Of a DNA stretch of 32,140 bases, positions 9,081-18,098 are shown in pieces (position 1 is the first letter of the stretch; each line of letters opens with the position of its first letter). Made by a program: the position numbers and the translations under genes. A model generated the notes under the pieces. It worked only from the letters and a program-made list of their open reading frames with translations. It made no database searches and was not told the origin of the DNA. Source of the DNA: Chloroflexota bacterium (GTDB taxonomy: Bacteria; Chloroflexota; Limnocylindria; Limnocylindrales; CSP1-4); NCBI GenBank assembly GCA_021825385.1, contig JAKAHU010000006.1, positions 1 to 32,140 on the forward strand, written 5' to 3'.

Positions 9081-10001
9081 TCAACCCGCCGCCCGGCTCG
9101 GCCCGGGCCCAGCCGGTGGCTGATCGGGCTGCATCCCGCGATCGACGAACGCGCTCAGGGGCTCGAGCAGGCGGGTGAACTCGACCGGGATGACGTACTT
9201 CGTCGACGGGCTCGCGCCGAGCGCCTTGAGCGCCTCGAGGTACTGGAGGGCCATCGTCTTCTGGTCGACGCCCGACGCCGCCCGGTAGATCCGCTCGAGG
9301 GCTTGGCTGAAGCCCTCCGCCCGCAGGATCGCCGCCTGGCGCTCACCCTCGGCCTTGAGGATCTCCGACTGCTTCTGGCCCTCGGCGACGTTGATCGCCG
9401 CCTGCCGGGTCCCCTCCGACTCGGTGATCACCGCCCGCCGCGTCCGCTCCGAGCTCAGCTGGCGGTTCATCGCATCCTGGACGTCGCGGGGCGGGATGAT
9501 CTCGCGGATCTCGACCGTTGTCACCTTCCCGCCCCAGCGTTCGGTGACCTCGTCGAGCTTGACCCGCAGGACCTCGTTGATCTGCTCGCGCTTGGACAGG
9601 ACCTCGTCGAGGAGGATGTCGCCGATCACGGCCCGCAGGGTCGTGGTCGCGATTCCCTGCAGGGCGCCGGGGAAGTTGACCACGTTGACGACGCTCCGGA
9701 GCGGGTCGTTGATCTTCCAGTAGATCAGGAAGTCGACGTTGATCGGGGCGTTGTCCTTGGTGATCGTGGTCTGGCTGGGGATCTCGATGAACTGCTCGCG
9801 CAGGTCCACCTTGACCGGCCGGTCGATGATCGGCACGAGGAAGCGCAGGCCGGGCTCCCGGACGAGCTGCTCGTTCGTCCGGCCCAGGCGGAAGACGACC
9901 ATCTTCTCGTACTGGTTGACGATCCGGACCGAAAGGTAGACCACGATCAGCAGGAAGACGAGGATGACGGCGAGAGTGGCGACCCCGGCGGCCAGTTCCA
10001 C
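9081..10001 (-). CDS. SPFH/Band 7 (stomatin/slipin-like) membrane protein
   Basis: 'VRIVNQYEKMVVFRLGRTNEQLVREPGLRFLVPIIDRPVKVDLREQFIEIPSQTTITKDNAPINVDFLIYWKINDP...'; GTG start at 10001 with AAAGGAG upstream. Confidence 0.93.
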   Translation of the reverse strand: MELAAGVATLAVILVFLLIVVYLSVRIVNQYEKMVVFRLGRTNEQLVREPGLRFLVPIIDRPVKVDLREQFIEIPSQTTITKDNAPINVDFLIYWKINDPLRSVVNVVNFPGALQGIATTTLRAVIGDILLDEVLSKREQINEVLRVKLDEVTERWGGKVTTVEIREIIPPRDVQDAMNRQLSSERTRRAVITESEGTRQAAINVAEGQKQSEILKAEGERQAAILRAEGFSQALERIYRAASGVDQKTMALQYLEALKALGASPSTKYVIPVEFTRLLEPLSAFVDRGMQPDQPPAGPGPSRAAG

Positions 10002-10019
10002 GATGACGGGCTCCTTTCG

Positions 10020-11411
10020 CTATGCGCCTGGCCCGACGGTCGACGGATCGGGCGATCCGCCTGGCCGTCCGGCCGGCTCCACGATGACGACCAGACCCTC
10101 CCGGGCGACAATTCGGACCGGCGCCCCCCGCTCCAGCGGCCGGCCGTCGACACTCCGGGCCGTCCACTCCTCCCCGGCCGCGTAGACCGAGCCGACCGGG
10201 GCGAGCGGATGGCGGACCTCGCCGAGCGTGCCCGGGCCGGGCGCGTTCGAACCCACCAGCGCAGGCGAGGCGGCGAGGCGACGACTGCGCACGGCGGCGA
10301 CTGCGATCAGGCCCATGACCAGCCCGGTCACGGCGGTCATTCCGACCACGAGCGGCAGGGCCACCGAGACGTCCGGCGCGGTTGGATCACCCGGCGTCGT
10401 GTACAGCGCGGAGGCGCCCAGGGCGAACGCGACGAGCCCCCCGACGGTGAGCAGCCCGTGGCTGGTCACGGTCGCCTCGAGGACGAACAGGACGATCCCG
10501 AGCCCGATCAGGAGGAGGCCGGCGACGTTGAGCGGCAGGCTCCCGAAGCCGACGAAGGCGAGGATGATCGCCAGGGCGCCCAGGATGCCGGTCACGAAGT
10601 TCGGGTTCTGGAGGTCGAACAGGAGCCCGTAGAAGCCGATCGTGAACAGGATGAAGGCCACATTCGGATCGGACAGCAGATGGAGGAAGGCCTGGAGCGG
10701 GTTCATCGGCAGGTTGCGCACCTCGGCCCCGGCGAGGGCCAGCGGCGTGGCTCGACCGCGAACCGAGACAGTCCGACCGCTGGCCGCCCGGAGGACCTCC
10801 TCGATCGTGTTCGCGATCCCGTCGACGGCCCCGACCGCCACCGCTTCGGCCGCAGACGACGATTTCGCCTCGGTCACCGTCGCCACGGCCCATTCGACGT
10901 TTCGGCCACGGGCCTGGGCGATCGCGGTGATGTTCGCCACGGCGTCGTTGCGCACCTTCTGGCCGAGTGAGCCGGGGATGTCCTCACCGCTGCTGCTGAT
11001 CGGCGTCGCCGCGCCGATGTTCGTCCCCTCGGCCATCAGTGCGACATGGGCCGAGAGGGTGATGAACGTGCCGGCACTCGCCGCCCGGCTGCCGGCGGGA
11101 GCCACCCAGACGATCGTCGGCAGGGGCGCCTCGAGGAGCGAGGAGGTGATCCGGCTGGTCGCGTCGAGCGCGCCGCCGGGCGTGTTCAGCTCGATCACGA
11201 CCGCGGCCGCGCCATCCTGCTCCGCCTTCGCCAGACCACCGGCGATATACCCGGCCATCACATTGTCGACGATCCCCGAGGTGGGCATCAGGTAGACGAA
11301 CGGCGACCCGGTCGCGCCGGCAGCGGTGACCGCCCCGGCCGCGATCCCGGCGACCCCGAACCCGAACGCAACCCGGGCGAGCCGGGACAGGAGACGGTCG
11401 ATCCGGCGCGT
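10020..11411 (-). CDS. NfeD-family membrane-bound ClpP-class serine protease; start codon unresolved
   Basis: 'ELNTPGGALDATSRITSSLLEAPLPTIVWVAPAGSRAASAGTFITLSAHVALMAEGTNIGAATPIS' protease domain, multi-TM region and C-terminal NfeD OB-like domain; paired with the SPFH gene. ORF-track start at 11537 (GTG) lies deep in the upstream NUDIX gene; see finding on start. Confidence 0.88.
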   Translation of the reverse strand, partial: TRRIDRLLSRLARVAFGFGVAGIAAGAVTAAGATGSPFVYLMPTSGIVDNVMAGYIAGGLAKAEQDGAAAVVIELNTPGGALDATSRITSSLLEAPLPTIVWVAPAGSRAASAGTFITLSAHVALMAEGTNIGAATPISSSGEDIPGSLGQKVRNDAVANITAIAQARGRNVEWAVATVTEAKSSSAAEAVAVGAVDGIANTIEEVLRAASGRTVSVRGRATPLALAGAEVRNLPMNPLQAFLHLLSDPNVAFILFTIGFYGLLFDLQNPNFVTGILGALAIILAFVGFGSLPLNVAGLLLIGLGIVLFVLEATVTSHGLLTVGGLVAFALGASALYTTPGDPTAPDVSVALPLVVGMTAVTGLVMGLIAVAAVRSRRLAASPALVGSNAPGPGTLGEVRHPLAPVGSVYAAGEEWTARSVDGRPLERGAPVRIVAREGLVVIVEPAGRPGGSPDPSTVGPGA

Positions 11412-11430
11412 GGCGCACCTCCTGGACCGA

Positions 11431-12024
11431 TTATCGCACCGCCTGCCCGGGCCCCTCCAGGAAATCGAAGACGAGCGCGCTCCAGGTCTCGAGGCGGTCC
11501 CGCAGCGCGGCGACCTGGTCGGGGGAGGCGAATCCACCGCTCAGCTTGTCGGTCTCGCGGACCCTGGCCGGTCGTCCGCCGGCCTCGGCCACGAAGACGA
11601 TGCCCAGATGCACCCGGCCGACCTCCGTCTCGTCGTCGTTGAGCAGGCCGACGAGCCGGAAGTCGGGCACGAAGGCCGCCTCGAGCTCCTCGTGCCACTC
11701 CCGGAGCAGACCGGTCCGGATGTCGCCGTCACCGGGATTCAGGTGCCCGCCGACACCAATCGAGTAGCGCTCATGGAGGCGCTCGTCGCCGCCCGCCCGG
11801 GTCCGGCGCATCAGGAAGTAGCGTCCGGCATCACGCAGGACGAGATAGGGAATCACCTGTTTGTGGGCCGGGTCGCGCTCCATCGCCGCCCGAGGCTCGA
11901 ACCGGCCCTCGGTCGCGATCGTCGCCAGCACCGCCTCCAGCCCGTCGGCTGAAACGCCTCGCCAGCCACGGCCGCGGATCACCCGGTCACGGGGTACGAC
12001 GAGGACGAGCTCATCAGCGCCCAC
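11431..12024 (-). CDS. NUDIX-like hydrolase
   Basis: 'YSIGVGGHLNPGDGDIRTGLLREWHEELEAAFVPDFRLVGLLNDDETEVGRVHLGIVF' Nudix-box-like (REWHEEL). Likely GTG start at 12024 overlapping the tyrA stop by 11 nt. Confidence 0.75.
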   Translation of the reverse strand: MGADELVLVVPRDRVIRGRGWRGVSADGLEAVLATIATEGRFEPRAAMERDPAHKQVIPYLVLRDAGRYFLMRRTRAGGDERLHERYSIGVGGHLNPGDGDIRTGLLREWHEELEAAFVPDFRLVGLLNDDETEVGRVHLGIVFVAEAGGRPARVRETDKLSGGFASPDQVAALRDRLETWSALVFDFLEGPGQAVR

Positions 12025-12946
12025 CGGGACCGCCTTCGGCGGGATCGCCGTCCGCTCGCCCGCCGTCCTTCGGAGCGCGGTCCTCGAGCCGCTCGCGGAC
12101 CGCGGCAAAGGCGGCTAGGAGGCGGATCGGGTCTGGCCCACCCGGTGCCTCCAGGGCCAGCCGCCAGCGCTCGAGGACATCGAGCACGACCGCCAGCCGG
12201 GCCGCGACCTCGGCTCCGTTGGTGGCCACGATCCCGGCCGCCATGGCCGGGTCGCCGCGAGCAATCCGGGTCATGTCGCGCCACGCCCCGGCGGCGAGAT
12301 CGCGGGCGAGCGGCCAGGCTGGATCGGGCCGCCGAGCGATCCCACCGGCGACGGCCTCGGCCAGGGCCGCGGCCAGAATCAGGGGCAGGTGGCTGACGGC
12401 AGCGGTCGCCGCGTCGTGCTCGGCGGCGGTGAGCCGCACGGGTCGGGCCCCGCAGGTGCGGGCAAGCAGCGCGACCCGTTCGAGGTCGGCCTCGCCGGCC
12501 GACCCACCCGGCACGATCACCCACGGCCGGTCCTCGAACAGCTCGGCCGTCGCCGCGCCGAAGCCGGTCGTCTCGCGACCGGCCATCGGGTGACCACCGA
12601 CGAAGGGCAGCCCGAGCGCGTCCGCCCGCGCCACGATCGCGCCCTTCGTGCTCGCCACGTCTGTGATCGTCGTCCCGGGGGCCAGCGCGTCGGACCACGG
12701 GCCGGCGAGGTGATCGAGCAGGGCGAGGCAATCGAGCGGCGGGGCCGCGAGGACGACCAGGTCCGCCCCGTCGAGCGCGTCCGCCGGCTCGCGGGGCGCG
12801 GCGTCGACGACCCCGGCGGCCAGGGCCGCCCGCGGCCCGGCGCCCGACGGGCTCCAGGCACTGATCGAGAACCCGCCCTCCGAGCGGCGCACGGCACGGG
12901 CGATCGAGCCCCCGATCAGACCGAACCCGAGCAGGGCGATCCGCAT
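12014..12946 (-). CDS. tyrA: prephenate dehydrogenase
   Basis: ATG at 12946: MRIALLGFGLIGGSIARAVRR...TDVASTKGAIV...FVGGHPMAGRETTGFGAATAELFEDRPWVIVPG. Confidence 0.9.
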   Translation of the reverse strand: MRIALLGFGLIGGSIARAVRRSEGGFSISAWSPSGAGPRAALAAGVVDAAPREPADALDGADLVVLAAPPLDCLALLDHLAGPWSDALAPGTTITDVASTKGAIVARADALGLPFVGGHPMAGRETTGFGAATAELFEDRPWVIVPGGSAGEADLERVALLARTCGARPVRLTAAEHDAATAAVSHLPLILAAALAEAVAGGIARRPDPAWPLARDLAAGAWRDMTRIARGDPAMAAGIVATNGAEVAARLAVVLDVLERWRLALEAPGGPDPIRLLAAFAAVRERLEDRAPKDGGRADGDPAEGGPGGR

Positions 12947-12981
12947 TCCAGATCCGGGCCGCGATGGAGCGTCCGTGGCCG

Positions 12982-13284
12982 TCAGTCGATCCAGCCGGGA
13001 GCGCCGCGTCCGCGTCCCGTGTCCGGTCGCTCCGCTCCGGCAGGCCCCTGGCGTCGGCGCCCCCGGCGACGCTCGGCCACCCGCCGTTCGCCGGTCGCCG
13101 GGGGTGGCCCCGGATCGTCGGCCGGGTTCTGGCGACGGGTGCGCTCGCGCCGCTCGGATTCTCGCCGCTCCGGGTTCATGTACGCGCCGCAGCGTGGGCA
13201 GCGGCGTTCCTCGGCGAACAGCGACTCGACCGGCGAGACGGTGTAGATCTGGCGCTGACACGACCAGCACACGAGGCGGGGCAT
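12982..13284 (-). CDS. small zinc-ribbon protein with Arg/Glu-rich tail
   Basis: MPRLVCWSCQRQIYTVSPVESLFAEERRCPRCGAYMNPERRESERRERTRRQNP: two CxxC knuckles then ERR-type repeats. Confidence 0.7.
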   Translation of the reverse strand: MPRLVCWSCQRQIYTVSPVESLFAEERRCPRCGAYMNPERRESERRERTRRQNPADDPGPPPATGERRVAERRRGRRRQGPAGAERPDTGRGRGAPGWID

Positions 13285-13375
13285 GGCGTCATCCTAGCGC
13301 CGCAGGCGAACGGCCGCGGTCGGCCCCGTGGCACCGGGCACGCCGGCAAGCGCGAGCCTCGCCCGGCCAGCCGCC

Positions 13376-14743
13376 TCAGACCCTGGGCAGCGCGGCCAGC
13401 GCCTCCCGGACCTTCTCGGCCGGGTACTCATAGTCCTCGAGCGCGCCGCTCAGGTACCGGTCGTACGAGGCGAGATCGAAGTGACCGTGCCCAGACAGGT
13501 TGAACAAGATCACCTTCGGCGTGCCGGCCTCCCGGGCCGCGAGCGCCTCGTCCATGGCCGCCCGGATCGCGTGGGTCGACTCCGGTGCGGGCAGGATCCC
13601 CTCGGCCCGGGCGAACTGGACCCCGGCCGCGAAGCTCGCCCGCTGATGGACACTCCTGGCCTCGATGTAACCATGCTCCTTGAGCAGACTCACCAGCGGC
13701 GCCATGCCGTGGTAGCGCAGGCCGCCGGCGTGGATCGGCTCGGGGATGAAGTCGTGGCCCAGGGTGTGCATCTTGACCAGCGGCGTGAGCCGGGCGGTGT
13801 CACCGAAGTCGTAGGCGTAGACGCCCCGGGTCATGCTCGGCGCCGCCTCGGGTTCCACCGCGATGACCCGGTAGTTCGTCCCGTGGCGGAAGTTCCGGCC
13901 GAGGAACGGGAAGCTCAACCCGGCGAAGTTCGAACCGCCGCCGGCACAGGCGATGATGACGTCCGGCTCCTCGCCGGCCATCGCCATCTGCTCGAGCGCC
14001 TCGAGCCCGATCACCGTCTGGTGGAGGAGGACGTGGTTGAGCACCGAGCCGAGGGCGTACTTCGTGTCCTCGCGCGTCGCCGCATCCTCGACCGCCTCGC
14101 TGATCGCGATCCCGAGCGAGCCCGGACTATCGGGGCTCTCGGCCAGCACCCGCCGGCCGTACTCCGTGGTCGGGCTCGGGCTGGCCACGACCTGCGCGCC
14201 ATACGTCTCCATCAGGAACCGCCGGTACGGCTTCTGATCGTAGCTCGCCCGGACCATGTACACCTTGACCTCGAGGCCGAACAGCGCCCCGGCGAAGGAG
14301 AGGGCGCTCCCCCACTGGCCCGCCCCGGTCTCGGTGGCCAGGCGCGTCACGCCCTCTTCGCGGTTGTAGAACGCCTGGGCGATCGCCGTGTTCGGCTTAT
14401 GGCTGCCGGCCGGGCTGACGCCCTCGTACTTGTAGTAGATGTGAGCCGGCGTATCGAGCGCCTGCTCGAGGCGGCGGGCGCGGTGGAGCGGGCTGGGCCG
14501 GTAGAGCCGGTAGGCGTCGCGGACCGGGCCGGGGATCTCGATCTCGCGCTCGGTGCTCACCTCCTGGCCGATCAGGGCCATCGGAAAGAGCGGCGCGAGG
14601 TCGGCCGGTCCGATCGGCTGGCCCGTCCCGGGGTGCAGAACCGGCGCCGGCGGAACGGGCAGGTCGGCGCAGATGTTGTACCAGGCCCGCGGGATCCGGT
14701 CCTCGTCGAGCACGAACTTCGTGCGCCCGTCCCTGTCAGCCAT
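13376..14743 (-). CDS. trpB2: tryptophan synthase beta-like protein, TrpB2 type
   Basis: [29 protein letters not shown]...[15 protein letters not shown]...[18 protein letters not shown]...[29 protein letters not shown]...[23 protein letters not shown] before ATG 14743. Confidence 0.93.
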   Translation of the reverse strand: MADRDGRTKFVLDEDRIPRAWYNICADLPVPPAPVLHPGTGQPIGPADLAPLFPMALIGQEVSTEREIEIPGPVRDAYRLYRPSPLHRARRLEQALDTPAHIYYKYEGVSPAGSHKPNTAIAQAFYNREEGVTRLATETGAGQWGSALSFAGALFGLEVKVYMVRASYDQKPYRRFLMETYGAQVVASPSPTTEYGRRVLAESPDSPGSLGIAISEAVEDAATREDTKYALGSVLNHVLLHQTVIGLEALEQMAMAGEEPDVIIACAGGGSNFAGLSFPFLGRNFRHGTNYRVIAVEPEAAPSMTRGVYAYDFGDTARLTPLVKMHTLGHDFIPEPIHAGGLRYHGMAPLVSLLKEHGYIEARSVHQRASFAAGVQFARAEGILPAPESTHAIRAAMDEALAAREAGTPKVILFNLSGHGHFDLASYDRYLSGALEDYEYPAEKVREALAALPRV

Positions 14744-15614
14744 GATCTGAAACTCCTTCCCGCAGGTGCGCTCGACCGGCGCGACGATCAACCCCGCCGG
14801 GCGAAGCGTACGTGCTCCGCCGCCGGCGGCGCAAGGTGCGCCCGGCGAAGGCGACCAGCGGGGCCAGCGGGAGGAACGGAGCGAGCGGGAGCAGGACCGC
14901 CTCCCCGACCGGAGCGCCGGGCCGGGCCAGCGACCCGAGTGACCCGTTCGATCCGCCCGACGCGGCCGCGTTCAGAGCGCCCGGCCGCTCACCCGGACGG
15001 CAGGGCCGGCCGGGCGGCTCGAGCCGTCGCTGACGACCGGGTGGTCCAGCCACGTCGCCCGGACAGGGTGGCCGGAGCCGGGCCGTGTCCGGGGCCGGGG
15101 ACACCGTCGGCGGTGGAGCAACGCTCGAGCCCTCCGGACTCGGACCGGGGGTCGCGTCCACCGGCGGGGTCGCCCTCGGCGTCGGTTCGCCGGGCCGCGG
15201 CCGGACGGTCGGCGCGGGCAGTCCGCTCGGAGGCGGGCTGGGTGCGGGCGCGGCCCCGCGTCCGGGAGATCGTCGCGGGCTCGGCCCTGGCTCCGTGTCG
15301 GAGGCCGGGGGCGTCGGCGTCGGACCGAGCCCAAGGCCGCCGCCAGGGGGGAGCGGGCCGGACGGGAGCGGGGACGCCGGCGCCGGCGTGACGAACGGCG
15401 TCGCCGGCCTGCCGCCCGGCGGCGCGGGCGTGGCGAGGGAGGGGGCGGTGGTGGGCGGCAGTGGGCTTCGGGCCGCCGTCGACGGTGTCGGCGCCGGCGC
15501 CCGGACCGGCGGCTCCGGCCAGGAGCCGAAGCCAATCAGGATCGTCGCCCCCAGGAGCGTCAGATTCAGCAGACCGAGAGCCAGGACGAGATGAACGCGC
15601 TCGATCGAGGACAC
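14736..15614 (-). CDS. Pro/Thr/Ser-rich membrane protein with N- and C-terminal hydrophobic segments
   Basis: N-term TM '[24 protein letters not shown]', long Pro/Thr/Ser linker, C-term '[28 protein letters not shown]'. Likely GTG start at 15614; stop overlaps the trpB2 start by 8 nt (ATGGCTGA). Low-complexity composition lowers confidence. Confidence 0.55.
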   Translation of the reverse strand: MSSIERVHLVLALGLLNLTLLGATILIGFGSWPEPPVRAPAPTPSTAARSPLPPTTAPSLATPAPPGGRPATPFVTPAPASPLPSGPLPPGGGLGLGPTPTPPASDTEPGPSPRRSPGRGAAPAPSPPPSGLPAPTVRPRPGEPTPRATPPVDATPGPSPEGSSVAPPPTVSPAPDTARLRPPCPGDVAGPPGRQRRLEPPGRPCRPGERPGALNAAASGGSNGSLGSLARPGAPVGEAVLLPLAPFLPLAPLVAFAGRTLRRRRRSTYASPGGVDRRAGRAHLREGVSDHG

Positions 15615-15690
15615 GGCGACGACGCTCTCCTGCGTGGGCACTCGGGGCTGGCGAGCCACATTCCGCGCCGGCCATGCTAGCAGAGCCGGA

Positions 15691-16353
15691 TCAGCCGCCC
15701 AAGGGCACCTCGAGCACCGACTCGTAGCGCGCCGGTCCGCCACCGCTGTGGCTCTCGAAGAGGACCACCCGGTCGGCGACCCATTCCCTGCTGAACCCTC
15801 CCGCGGCGGCGATGAGGGCCCTCGCCGTCGCCGGCCCCGCCCGCACCCCGTCGGCCCGGGCCAGGGTCAGGTGCGCCCGGAACGGACGCTCCTCCGGCGG
15901 CCAGCCGAGCTCGGCCAGGGCCACGGCCAGGTCTTCGGCGAGGGCGGCGAGCTGTTCGGCGCCGTCCGTCACCCCAAGCCAGAGGACCCGCGGCCGAGCC
16001 GGGCTCGGAAAGGCGCCTCCGCCGGCGATCCGGATCGGGAAGGGCCGGGCCCGGGCCGCGGCGGTGCGGATCGCCGCCTCAACGGCTGGGCGTCGTTCGT
16101 CGAGGGTCGGGCCGAGGAAGCGCAGGGTCAGGTGGAGCCCCTCGATCCGGACCCAGCGCACCTCACGCCCGTCGCCGCCCGCCTCCTCCGCCGCCGAGGC
16201 GCGGACCCGCTCGACGAGGCGACCGACCTCGTCCCGGACGGAGTCGGGCAGCGGCACGCCCACGAACAACCGCCGGCCCGGCAGGAGCTGCTGCTCACGC
16301 CAGCGCGGCAGCGGGCGACCGGCGGGCGGGCGGTCCGGCGGGGTCGGGGTCAA
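15691..16353 (-). CDS. thpR: RNA 2',3'-cyclic phosphodiesterase (2H/LigT family)
   Basis: Two H-x-T/S-x motifs 'HLTLRFLG' and 'HLTLAR', 'RLFVGVPLPDSVRDEV'. TTG start at 16353 overlapping the ppa stop; ORF-track 294-aa start is over-extended. Confidence 0.88.
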   Translation of the reverse strand: MTPTPPDRPPAGRPLPRWREQQLLPGRRLFVGVPLPDSVRDEVGRLVERVRASAAEEAGGDGREVRWVRIEGLHLTLRFLGPTLDERRPAVEAAIRTAAARARPFPIRIAGGGAFPSPARPRVLWLGVTDGAEQLAALAEDLAVALAELGWPPEERPFRAHLTLARADGVRAGPATARALIAAAGGFSREWVADRVVLFESHSGGGPARYESVLEVPLGG

Positions 16354-16886
16354 GCCGGGCCGCCGGGCCGCTCGTGCTCGCGCTCGTACGCCAGCCGATC
16401 GTTGCGCAGGACCTCGAGGGCGCGCTCCCGGACCTGCCACCCGAGAACCTCGGTCTCCTTCTCCTCGAGCAACTTGTACGTGTCGAAGAAGTGCTCGATC
16501 TCGACCAGCCGATGCGGCCGGACCTGATCGAGGCGCTCGATGTGGCCTTGGTGGGGATCGCCCAGGGCGACACACAGGACCTTGAAGTCGAACCCGTGCT
16601 CGTCTCGCATCTCGAGCCCGCCGATCGGCCGGGCCCAGACGTGGCAGCCGGTGAATGTCGGCTCGTCGATGATCAGCAGCGCGTCGGTGTGATCACCGTC
16701 CGCGGCCCGGGTCCCCTCGACGAAGCCGTAGTCGAAGTTGTAGTGCACGGCCGAGGCGAGGACGCGGTCGAGCCGGAAGACACCCGCCTCCTCGTCGTAC
16801 TCGTACTTGTTCCGACTGCCGCGCGGAATCTCGACCACCAGCTCGACGATCTCGGGGAACCGCTCGGCCAGCGGTCGAGGCGCCAC
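16350..16886 (-). CDS. ppa: inorganic pyrophosphatase (family I)
   Basis: VEIPRGSRNKYEYDEEAGVFRLDRVL...HYNFDYGFVEGTRAADGDHTDALLII...GCHVWARPIG. Confidence 0.95.
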   Translation of the reverse strand: MAPRPLAERFPEIVELVVEIPRGSRNKYEYDEEAGVFRLDRVLASAVHYNFDYGFVEGTRAADGDHTDALLIIDEPTFTGCHVWARPIGGLEMRDEHGFDFKVLCVALGDPHQGHIERLDQVRPHRLVEIEHFFDTYKLLEEKETEVLGWQVRERALEVLRNDRLAYEREHERPGGPA

Positions 16887-16896
16887 CGGTGCGCGC

Positions 16897-18018
16897 TCAG
16901 TCGTTGTAGAGCCGCTCTTCGATCAGCTTCTCCTGGACCGTCCGGCCGTTCGGATCGAAACAGGAGAACTCGAAGTGCTTCTCGAACTCGAGGTCGAGGC
17001 TGTCCTGGCCGCCACGGTTCTTCTCGACCGAAACGACGATCCAGTCACGGAACCGCTGCGCCTGGTAGGGGTTGAACTCGATGTTCACCTTGGCCACGAT
17101 GTGGTACTTCTCGTTCAGGATCAGGATGATGTCCGCCTCGTAGTTGATCGCCGACGAGCCGCGCAGGTGGAAGTTGCGCAGCCGGCTCGCCTTCAGGCCC
17201 TCCTTGTCGGCGGCCACGATCGCGATCATCGGGACCTCCTCGGACAGAGCGATGTCCTTGAGTCCGTTGACCACGAAGGTGACCTTCTCCGTCTCGGAGC
17301 TCGGCTCCGGGATCTGGGGCACCTTCTGGAGGTAGTCGACGACGACCAGCAGGCGCCGGTCGCCCGACAGCGCCCGGTGCTGCTGGACGAGCCGGCGGAT
17401 GTTGTCGACCGTGCTCACGGTCTGGGAGCCGCGAAGCAGGAACAGGTTCTGGCCGTAGCGCGCGATCCGGTCGAGGCTGGGGCGCAGGCGCGGATTGTCG
17501 GCCAGCTGGGCAGTGCCGCTCCCATCGGCCATCCACGTGCCGAGGATCTCCCGGCGGACGTCCTGGATCTTGATCGCACCGGTGCGGTGGGGCAGGTGGG
17601 CGAGCGCCGATTCCATCGCCACGAGCCGATTGAGCAGGTATTGCTCGTCGTGCTCGAAGCACAGGTAGAGGACGTTCGCCTGACCACCCGAGGCGACATT
17701 GCGCGCCATCTGGAGGGCCATCGTCGTCTTGCCCGTCCCCTGGGCGCCGCCGATCAGGAGCAGTTCCCCGGCCCGCAGGCCGGTCCCGATCGTCTTGTCG
17801 AGCGGCGTGAAGCCGAGTGGCACCGGCTGATACTCCCCGACCCGGCCGCTGGTGACCTTGTCGTTCAGGTCGATCAGCACGTCCAGGGCGGAGCGCGGCG
17901 CCATGCTGCCGTTGTCGGTGTCGAGCCGCCAGGACGCCTTTGGCGTCGGCGGAGCGCTCGGATCGGCGGCCTCAGTGTCCACGGATTCGTACCCTCCCGG
18001 CGGTGATCCTCGGGCCAT
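16897..18018 (-). CDS. stand-alone DnaB-helicase C-terminal-domain-like RecA-fold ATPase
   Basis: Walker A 'GELLLIGGAQGTGKTTMALQMARN', 'YLCFEHDEQYLLNRLVAMESA', Walker B-like 'RLLVVVDYLQKV', 'DIILILNEKYH...VEKNRGG'. No DnaB N-terminal domain. Confidence 0.85.
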   Translation of the reverse strand: MARGSPPGGYESVDTEAADPSAPPTPKASWRLDTDNGSMAPRSALDVLIDLNDKVTSGRVGEYQPVPLGFTPLDKTIGTGLRAGELLLIGGAQGTGKTTMALQMARNVASGGQANVLYLCFEHDEQYLLNRLVAMESALAHLPHRTGAIKIQDVRREILGTWMADGSGTAQLADNPRLRPSLDRIARYGQNLFLLRGSQTVSTVDNIRRLVQQHRALSGDRRLLVVVDYLQKVPQIPEPSSETEKVTFVVNGLKDIALSEEVPMIAIVAADKEGLKASRLRNFHLRGSSAINYEADIILILNEKYHIVAKVNIEFNPYQAQRFRDWIVVSVEKNRGGQDSLDLEFEKHFEFSCFDPNGRTVQEKLIEERLYND

Positions 18019-18098
18019 GGTAGCACCGGTCCCGACCGGTCCCGCCGCTCCCCATTCGGCCCAGCCGGCCCCGGACCATCAGCGCACCGGCCGGTCGA

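Noticed and set aside
13328-15391. 687-aa plus-strand ORF
   Set aside because: Exactly antisense to trpB2 and the Pro-rich gene; composition rich in R/G/D/V typical of shadow ORFs in high-GC DNA; no recognisable domain.
15085-15594. Gly/Val-rich plus-strand ORF ([20 protein letters not shown]...), PE_PGRS-like appearance
   Set aside because: Simply the complement of a Pro/Thr/Ser-rich linker; no plus-strand start context or neighbours to support it.
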